29,691 nt of DNA, taken from assembly GCA_964618075.1 (NCBI GenBank), contig CAZTZO010000017.1:1-29691 (forward strand). Direction: 5' to 3'. The notes under the pieces were generated by a model, which was not told the origin of the DNA, made no database searches, and saw only the letters and a list, made by a program, of their open reading frames with translations. The translations under genes and the position numbers were made by a program. Numbering within the stretch: the stretch's first letter is position 1; every line of letters begins with the position of its first letter. The stretch comes from CAYTMY01 sp964618075. GTDB lineage: Bacteria; Bacillota; Clostridia; Eubacteriales; Anaerofustaceae. This document shows, one piece after another, positions 24,958-29,691 of the stretch.

Positions 24958-25344
24958 TCAGGAACGATGCTTGCATATACTCTCGTACCACTCACAGTCC
25001 GAGCATATCTCACCAAGCCGTCCTTCACGCAGTATCAACTTTTCCGTAATATCGCGCAGATAAGAATATGAGTAGGGGACGTTTTTGTCGAGAGAGCATA
25101 TATCGGAAACCTTCATATCATAATCGTTTGCCTTGCGGTTTAATATACATGAGGGTTTATTATCGTTCGGACAGGCTGAGCATATATCATCTGAGCCATA
25201 GGTAATAAATATTCGCGTATAAGGATCTTCCTCCACCTTATCGAGAATAGAGTTCATATTATCTGTAAATTCGTCGCAATAGCCCTTGCCTTCGAAAAAC
25301 TTCATACACAAAAGATGATGCGGTCTTATTTCATATTTATCCAT
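24958..25344 (-). CDS. DUF1284 family protein (Cys-rich, unknown function)
   Basis: 128 residues from ATG 25344. The family N-terminus IRPHHLLCMKFFEGKGYCDEF is clear, followed by cysteines in CSACPNDNKPSCILN and CSDCEWYESIC that could hold a metal or Fe-S centre. A longer reading from 25392 has no ribosome site and would precede the family's usual start. TATAAT lies 6 bases before the ATG, so this gene may also be leaderless; the -35 (TTGTAG, 19-base spacing) is poor. Function is unknown. It sits next to the parS pair and is divergent from rlmH. Confidence 0.88.
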   Translation of the reverse strand: MDKYEIRPHHLLCMKFFEGKGYCDEFTDNMNSILDKVEEDPYTRIFITYGSDDICSACPNDNKPSCILNRKANDYDMKVSDICSLDKNVPYSYSYLRDITEKLILREGRLGEICSDCEWYESICKHRS

Positions 25345-25350
25345 GAATAC

Positions 25351-25356
25351 ATTATA
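25351..25356 (-). promoter_or_regulatory. -10 element of the DUF1284 gene
   Basis: TATAAT on the minus strand ends 6 bases before the chosen ATG. A possible -35 TTGTAG (25381-25376) is 19 bases upstream. A start site on the A of ATG is implied. Confidence 0.5.
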
Positions 25357-25436
25357 CACCATATGCCGACAATATCTACAAGCAAATAACAAACATAATC
25401 ACTAAAACACAAATTAAACGCAGGATCATAAAAGAA

Positions 25437-25452
25437 TGTTTCACGTGAAACA
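25437..25452. promoter_or_regulatory. parS centromere site 1 (ParB/Spo0J binding)
   Basis: A perfect TGTTTCACGTGAAACA, the Bacillus-type parS 16-mer. It is nested in a 30-bp perfect palindrome reaching from AAAAGAA to TTCTTTT (25430-25459). Origin-proximal location, about 5 kb from dnaA, fits chromosome segregation and condensin loading. parA and parB are not in the window. Confidence 0.97.
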
Positions 25453-25472
25453 TTCTTTTATAAAATATATGC

Positions 25473-25478
25473 TATAAT
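25473..25478 (+). promoter_or_regulatory. -10 element of rlmH, abutting parS site 2
   Basis: TGCTATAAT gives an extended -10 whose last T is the first base of parS site 2 (25478). No good -35 is visible. The transcription start would fall inside the parS site. Confidence 0.6.
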
Positions 25479-25493
25479 GTTTCACGTGAAACA
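25478..25493. promoter_or_regulatory. parS centromere site 2 (ParB/Spo0J binding)
   Basis: A second perfect TGTTTCACGTGAAACA, 41 bases centre to centre from site 1 (about four helical turns). It overlaps the presumed start region of rlmH. Confidence 0.97.
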
Positions 25494-25527
25494 TAAGCTT
25501 TAAAAACTATCATACGGAGTTGAACTA

Positions 25528-25989
25528 ATGCATATAACCGTCATTGCTCTCGGAAAGCTCAAGGAGAAGGAATATATCTCTCTTTGCAATGAATATGAAA
25601 AGCGGATAAGCCGCTATTGTAAAATCAACATTAAAGAGCTGCCCGACAAAGATTGTGACAACGACCCGCTTGCAATAATAAAAGAGGGTGAGGAAATAAT
25701 TCGCTGCTTACCAAAGGGGGCGTATGTAATTGTTTGCGATGTAAAAGGAAAGGCTCTTGACAGTACCGAGCTATCCAAAAAACTTGTAAGCTTGGGCAAT
25801 GCGTCGCAAAGCGAAGTATGCTTTGTGATAGGCGCTTCACGAGGAGTGAGCGAGGAGGTAAAGGAAAGAAGCGATATGCTTTTGTCTTTTTCAAATATGA
25901 CGTTTCCGCACAGGCTGTTCCGAGTGATGTGCTTGGAGCAGATTTACAGAGCGTTTAAAATAATGGCAAACGAAAAATATCACAAATAA
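25528..25989 (+). CDS. rlmH: 23S rRNA (pseudouridine-1915-N3)-methyltransferase
   Basis: 153 residues, the usual size for this SPOUT enzyme, which methylates pseudouridine 1915 in helix 69 of 23S rRNA using SAM. Motifs: MHITVIALGKLKEKEY at the start, the SAM loop FVIGASRGVSEEV (usually IGGSxG), MTFPHRLFRVM, LEQIYRAFKI and the terminal EKYHK. The ATG follows CGGAG. rlmH is commonly near the origin in Firmicutes. A strong hairpin terminator begins at the stop codon. Confidence 0.96.
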   Translation: MHITVIALGKLKEKEYISLCNEYEKRISRYCKINIKELPDKDCDNDPLAIIKEGEEIIRCLPKGAYVIVCDVKGKALDSTELSKKLVSLGNASQSEVCFVIGASRGVSEEVKERSDMLLSFSNMTFPHRLFRVMCLEQIYRAFKIMANEKYHK

Positions 25990-26016
25990 AAGGGACTCTT
26001 GAAAAGTCCCTTTTTA
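25988..26016. terminator. Terminator of rlmH
   Basis: A perfect 10-bp stem AAAAGGGACT/AGTCCCTTTT with a 7-base loop. The T-run serves rlmH and the A-rich left arm could also stop minus-strand transcription from the Cys-rich gene. Confidence 0.88.
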
Positions 26017-26035
26017 ATAAGCAAAACGCTTTTAT

Positions 26036-26203
26036 TCAGTCGTCATGTTGTTCGTCGAAAGCTCTCCCGTAAAAGGCTTTATAGCTCAAAGTGGGCGTTT
26101 TGCAATCGTTGTAATAAAATACTTTGCCCTCTTCGGTGCAGACCGTCCTGCAAGAGTATTCATGGCTTTCGCAGACGGAGCAGCCACAGTCGCACTGACA
26201 CAT
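26036..26203 (-). CDS. Cys-rich small protein (55 aa)
   Basis: ATG 26203 with GAGGT 7 bases upstream, stop TGA at 26036. The sequence begins MCQCDCGCSVCESHEYSCRTVC, with eight cysteines in the first 34 residues and then an ordinary hydrophilic tail. This looks like a metal-binding (zinc or Fe-S) knuckle. A perfect TATAAT lies at 26242-26237 on the minus strand. An in-frame ATG at 26248 overlaps that -10 and is not favoured. No family is recognised. It converges with rlmH across a shared hairpin. Confidence 0.62.
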   Translation of the reverse strand: MCQCDCGCSVCESHEYSCRTVCTEEGKVFYYNDCKTPTLSYKAFYGRAFDEQHDD

Positions 26204-26268
26204 AGTTATTACCTCATCAAATATTCGCTTCGTTATATTATATGGCAAATGCTTTATTGCGTTACATT

Positions 26269-27849
26269 TTATTTTGAGAAGGCAGCATGAAGACGGATTA
26301 TTGTATCCTGAGAAAAAATATCTCCCAGTGAGTTTTCATTGCACATTTCCAAAAATCCCGTTTCGCAGCCATACGCCGATACCTTGTCGTATATTTCATT
26401 TGCTTTTTTATCATCGCTTAATGATATCTCCCATATACAGGCAGTCGCTAAAGCACTTGTAACATAGCTCACAACATAAGCGGGGTAGTCAGCGTAATGG
26501 TGTACGTTCGACCATGAGTATGAAGGAAGGTTTATTCCATACATAGAAGACATCTCTTCAAACAGCTCGCAGGCTCTGTCGTACGTGAGGTTCGGCTCTG
26601 TATAAAGCTCATATTCGAATTCGGAATACATGCATATTCTGTAGATATAGTCAATAAGCGAGTATTTCGCATAGTCGGCTATCGACTGTTTATTGTCGGG
26701 GTACGCATTACTGTATTCGTCGTTATATAACATCATATAAGTCTGCGACTGTGTTTCAGCTACATCCAGCGACATGAGAATATCCGTGGCAAAGCCCGAC
26801 TGATCATTTTTATAAAAGTTCAGGTAATGTCCCGATTCGTGCAGGAGAGCTATAGCGTCATCGATATTGTTTTGCGCTGTAAAATAGATGACAGGTTCGT
26901 TATATGAGTATAGCTTTCCGCTCCATGTCGTGAACATACCCTTTTGGCTGTCGGGAAAATATATTAAGTCGTAGTCAAGCATGTATTGTGCCGCGCCTGT
27001 AACGCTTGAAGGAAGTTCGTTATTTTCGGCAATCGCCTTCATTCCCTCCAACAGCCTTGTCGAATCAAACGGCTCGTTGAAAGCATCAAATGACTTTTCT
27101 AATAGGGAAAAATAATCGTCTCTCAGATATGTGCGTATATACGAGGCAACAAGAGTAATATCTTCAGGCGTATAGTCGCGTACGTATACATTATCATAGG
27201 CATAATCCATATAGTTTGAATATCCCTTAAGAAAAGCAAATGTATTTCTTTCATTGACCATTTGAACTATCAGCTCACCCATTATCTCACAGCGTTCCTT
27301 GTAGGAATAGTCTTTTGACGTGCTTACCTGAGCGTATTGGGTGCAAAGGTCGTTTTCATAGTCGAGTATATCGAGCATATCGTCCGTAAGTGCGGTATAA
27401 TCGGATAGATAAGATATCCTGTCTGTGGATAAATATTTTTCTATCAGATAGCCTAAGCCCTCCCGGTATAGCTTGCCCGTTGCGGTTTTTATAATATCCG
27501 TAAGAAGTGTATGAGAATCGTTCATCTCGGAATAATGGTTTTGATAGGTTTCATTTTGCGGGTCGCTGTAATACTCGGCGTATGCCAAAAGGCTCTGTGT
27601 GGAGCATTTGTCAAATTCGCTTATGAGAGTTTGATAAAGGCTGAGAATCTTTTTCTTGGTAAAGCTCTTACTGTTTAATAAATCATCAAGCGTTGAGGCG
27701 GTTTGCTGGGCCGTTGTTATATCAAAGCCCTCATATGTTATTTCGGAAAGCTTTTTGTCCGAGCGCTTTTGGCTTTGCGTACATGAAGAAAATGAAAGTA
27801 TAATTATTATTGAGAGCAATATACATAGTATTTTTTTTGTCTGTTTCAC
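26269..27849 (-). CDS. Lipoprotein zinc metallopeptidase, M3/oligoendopeptidase-like
   Basis: 526 residues from a GTG start at 27849 (AAGGAG 11 bases upstream). The N-terminus MKQTKKILCILLSIIIILSFSSC is a lipoprotein signal with the modified Cys near residue 23. The zinc motif HESGH (H337, E338, H341) is followed by a glutamate in LDVAETQSQ (E365), 24 residues after the second His, close to the spacing seen in M3 gluzincins. The rest is helical, as in M3 peptidases and related M32-like folds. It is predicted to be tethered outside the membrane and to cleave peptides. Substrate is unknown. A TATACAA/TTGTATA palindrome just upstream may be an operator. Confidence 0.75.
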   Translation of the reverse strand: MKQTKKILCILLSIIIILSFSSCTQSQKRSDKKLSEITYEGFDITTAQQTASTLDDLLNSKSFTKKKILSLYQTLISEFDKCSTQSLLAYAEYYSDPQNETYQNHYSEMNDSHTLLTDIIKTATGKLYREGLGYLIEKYLSTDRISYLSDYTALTDDMLDILDYENDLCTQYAQVSTSKDYSYKERCEIMGELIVQMVNERNTFAFLKGYSNYMDYAYDNVYVRDYTPEDITLVASYIRTYLRDDYFSLLEKSFDAFNEPFDSTRLLEGMKAIAENNELPSSVTGAAQYMLDYDLIYFPDSQKGMFTTWSGKLYSYNEPVIYFTAQNNIDDAIALLHESGHYLNFYKNDQSGFATDILMSLDVAETQSQTYMMLYNDEYSNAYPDNKQSIADYAKYSLIDYIYRICMYSEFEYELYTEPNLTYDRACELFEEMSSMYGINLPSYSWSNVHHYADYPAYVVSYVTSALATACIWEISLSDDKKANEIYDKVSAYGCETGFLEMCNENSLGDIFSQDTIIRLHAAFSK

Positions 27850-27865
27850 TTGCTTAAGGACTCCT

Positions 27866-27880
27866 TATACAATTTGTATA
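27866..27880. promoter_or_regulatory. 15-bp palindrome upstream of the lipoprotein peptidase
   Basis: TATACAATTTGTATA (7-bp arms around one base) lies between an AT-rich promoter region and the ribosome site of the peptidase gene. Its position fits a repressor operator. AT-richness makes chance occurrence possible. Confidence 0.35.
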
Positions 27881-28056
27881 ATATAAATATATCATAAATT
27901 TCACAAAAAATATATACAAATAAGATATTGCCGTATTTTCGATTGGTTTTTACTTAAATAAGGATATAAAGAATTCCAACACAGCTTTTTAATAAAGCTT
28001 TAGCTTTAATGAGCGACTTATTTAAATAAAGTATAATGTGCTATAGTATGTACTTC

Positions 28057-28085
28057 TTGCAATGGGGGATATGATTTTGTATAAT
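28057..28085 (+). promoter_or_regulatory. Promoter of the MATE transporter gene
   Basis: TTGCAA (28057-28062) and TATAAT (28080-28085) are separated by exactly 17 bases, giving a leader of about 40 bases before ATG 28132. A second TATAAT at 28032-28037 lacks a -35. Confidence 0.65.
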
Positions 28086-28131
28086 TATAAGGTTTGATAA
28101 GAGCTGTTTATATTTAAGTTTAAGGTGTTTA

Positions 28132-29514
28132 ATGAATAACAAAACAATAGAAAATAATCTTTCACAGGGAAATCTAGTCAAAAATCTTATAATGTTTTCG
28201 CTTCCGTTTCTTCTCTCGAACGTGATACAGTCATTGTACAGCGTTGCAGATATGCTTATAGTCGGCAATTTTGCGGGAACCGAAAGTATGTCGGGGGTCA
28301 ATATCGGCGGACAGCTTACCTTTATTTTTACGAACGTTATAATTGGGTTTTGCGTGGGAGGGACAGTGCTTATAGCGCAGTATCTCGGCTCAAACAATCG
28401 TGAAGCGATGAAAAAAACGGTCTCCACGTTAATAAGCGCACTTGTTATAGCGGGCGTTGTGATAACGGCACTTATGCTTTTGTTCAGAGATCCGCTCTTA
28501 AGGATGATACAGACCCCGAATGAATCGTATGAACAGGCAAAAAGCTATTTAACCGTGACCTCTGTGGGAATCCTGTTTATATTCGGATATAATGCGTTAA
28601 GCTGTATACTGCGCGGTATGGGTGACAGCAAGCGACCCATGTATTTCGTAATAGTGGCATGTGTTGTGAATGTGGCGGGGGATTTGCTGCTTGTGGGTTA
28701 TTTCGGTATGGGTGCATACGGAGCGGCTCTCGCGACTGTTGTATCTCAGGCTATAAGCATGTTTCTATGCATATTTTATTTACAAAGACACGACTTTATC
28801 TTTGACTTTAAATTGAAGAGCTTTAAGATAGACAAAGGTATGTTACAAAGGATAACGGCTATCGGTGCTCCGACGGCTGTGCAGAATTGCATAACGAGCA
28901 TATCGTTCCTTCTTATAACGGCGCTTGTAAATATAGTGGGCGGAGTAAGTGCGTCGGCTGCTGTGGGAGCAGTGGGGAAGTTCAACAGCTTTGCGGTAAT
29001 GCCGGCGGCTGCGTTGTCAGGAAGCATTTCGACAATGGCGGCGCAGAATATCGGAGCCGGAAAGTGGGACAGAGCGAAAAAAACAGCCTTTATCGGCTGC
29101 GGTATGGCTCTGGGGATAGGAGCTTTGATATTTGTATGCGCGCATCTTTTTGCGGATAGTATAATAGCGCTTTTCGGAAGCGATCCTTCGATGATACATG
29201 ACGGCGTCGTTTATCTGAAGGCTTTTTCCTATGATTTCTTTTTGGTGCCGATAGTCTTTTGCTTCAACGGGCTTTTTATTGCCAGTGGACATACTCTGTT
29301 TTCGCTGTTTAACAATATGCTTTCCGCTGTCGTTGTGAGAATTCCCGTATGTATCCTTTTGGGCATGACCTTTGGTATGGGGCTTTCTGGGATAGCCTAC
29401 GGCGTGCCTATAGCATCTATTGCGTCCATAGTACTTATAGTATGGTTCTACTTTTCCGGAAGATGGAGAAGAAACAAGGTAAAGGGAGTCGGAGAAGATA
29501 TAGAGGACTTTTAG
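28132..29514 (+). CDS. MATE-family multidrug/cation efflux transporter
   Basis: 460 residues, typical for the NorM/DinF-like MATE family of 12-helix antiporters. Signature stretches include MFSLPFLLSNVIQSLYSVADMLIVGNFAG, IGFCVGGTVLIAQYLGSNN, LRGMGDSKRPM and the second-half repeat GAPTAVQNCITS...AAQNIGAGKWDRAKK. The ATG follows AAGGTG with its own promoter upstream. Substrate cannot be predicted. It stands alone, followed by a G/C hairpin with a T-run and REP array E. Confidence 0.93.
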   Translation: MNNKTIENNLSQGNLVKNLIMFSLPFLLSNVIQSLYSVADMLIVGNFAGTESMSGVNIGGQLTFIFTNVIIGFCVGGTVLIAQYLGSNNREAMKKTVSTLISALVIAGVVITALMLLFRDPLLRMIQTPNESYEQAKSYLTVTSVGILFIFGYNALSCILRGMGDSKRPMYFVIVACVVNVAGDLLLVGYFGMGAYGAALATVVSQAISMFLCIFYLQRHDFIFDFKLKSFKIDKGMLQRITAIGAPTAVQNCITSISFLLITALVNIVGGVSASAAVGAVGKFNSFAVMPAAALSGSISTMAAQNIGAGKWDRAKKTAFIGCGMALGIGALIFVCAHLFADSIIALFGSDPSMIHDGVVYLKAFSYDFFLVPIVFCFNGLFIASGHTLFSLFNNMLSAVVVRIPVCILLGMTFGMGLSGIAYGVPIASIASIVLIVWFYFSGRWRRNKVKGVGEDIEDF

Positions 29515-29515
29515 G

Positions 29516-29537
29516 GGGGGGAGCCTTCCCTTTTTTT
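29516..29537 (+). terminator. Terminator of the MATE gene
   Basis: GGGGA-GCC-TTCCC (one G-U pair) followed by seven T, directly after the stop codon. The stem is short, and the adjoining REP palindrome may reinforce it. Confidence 0.55.
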
Positions 29538-29630
29538 GCAAGGTGACCGGGTCACCTTGCAAAAGTGCAGGCGTATGGACATCTCATTTGCAGCATATTT
29601 TCATTCTGACCGGGTCACTTTAACAAAAGA
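29534..29630. repeat. REP-like elements, array E (2 copies)
   Basis: The first copy is a perfect 31-bp palindrome (29534-29564): TTTTGCAAGGTGACC, one central base, then its exact complement. This shows the fold of the element most clearly. The second copy (core at 29607) is degenerate on its right arm. The linker (GCAGGCGTATGGACATCTCA) resembles that of array A. The remaining bases to the window end (29631-29691) show no feature. Confidence 0.85.
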
Positions 29631-29691
29631 ACAGCAAAAATGATCCCCTTCTTCCCTTTAACTATCAACATCAACACCAAATCACATACAA

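Noticed and set aside
28065..28097. Short uORF (ATGGGGGATATG...) before the MATE gene
   Set aside because: It contains the promoter -10 box, so it would not be transcribed from the best promoter, and it lacks a ribosome site.

Overview
The window looks like a chromosomal segment around the replication origin of a gut-type Clostridia (Eubacteriales, Ruminococcaceae/Oscillospiraceae-like) bacterium. The grounds are a low-to-mid GC dnaA-dnaN pair, a ylxM-ffh-rpsP-khpA signal-recognition/ribosome operon, perfect Bacillus-type parS sites, strong Shine-Dalgarno sequences, and large secreted proteins built from FIVAR, InlB-B/MucBP and transcobalamin-like modules. One run of 100 N (14635-14734) is an assembly gap inside a repetitive gene, so this is a draft or metagenomic contig.

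Layout. 1-6763 (minus): the N-terminal ~2,250 residues of a giant secreted surface protein, open at the window edge and preceded by a 16-codon leader ORF. 6868-7317: an N-terminally truncated REP-associated transposase (RAYT) with a 24-bp tandem repeat. 7368-12000 (minus): a small charged protein, a membrane-anchored FecR-like/DUF4430 protein, and a sensor kinase/SARP-type response regulator pair. Each of the two transcription units starts with a leader that reads as a cobalamin riboswitch followed by an intrinsic terminator. 12318-13831: two divergent TetR-family regulators. 13913-17809 (minus): a second surface protein (InlB-B/MucBP repeats, three-helix C-terminal anchor) and an upstream 58-residue protein. 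18382-22179 (plus): nnrD, dnaA and dnaN, with probable origin sequences flanking dnaA. 22441-24607 (minus): khpA, rpsP, ffh and ylxM. 24958-29514: a DUF1284 protein, two parS sites, rlmH, a Cys-rich mini-protein, an M3-like lipoprotein peptidase and a MATE exporter.

Five intergenic spaces carry arrays (20 copies in total) of one palindromic REP-like element with a TGACCCGGTCA core. The linkers within an array resemble each other, while linkers mostly differ between arrays.

The most interesting proposal is a vitamin B12-linked surface/regulatory system. Two cobalamin-riboswitch leaders control a 7TM-type sensor kinase with a SARP-like regulator, and a cell-surface protein with a transcobalamin-like C-terminal domain. 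Next to them is a giant surface protein carrying the same transcobalamin-like domain plus an alpha/alpha-toroid like that of animal B12 carriers. The riboswitch and domain calls are pattern recognition on my part. The joint function is inference.
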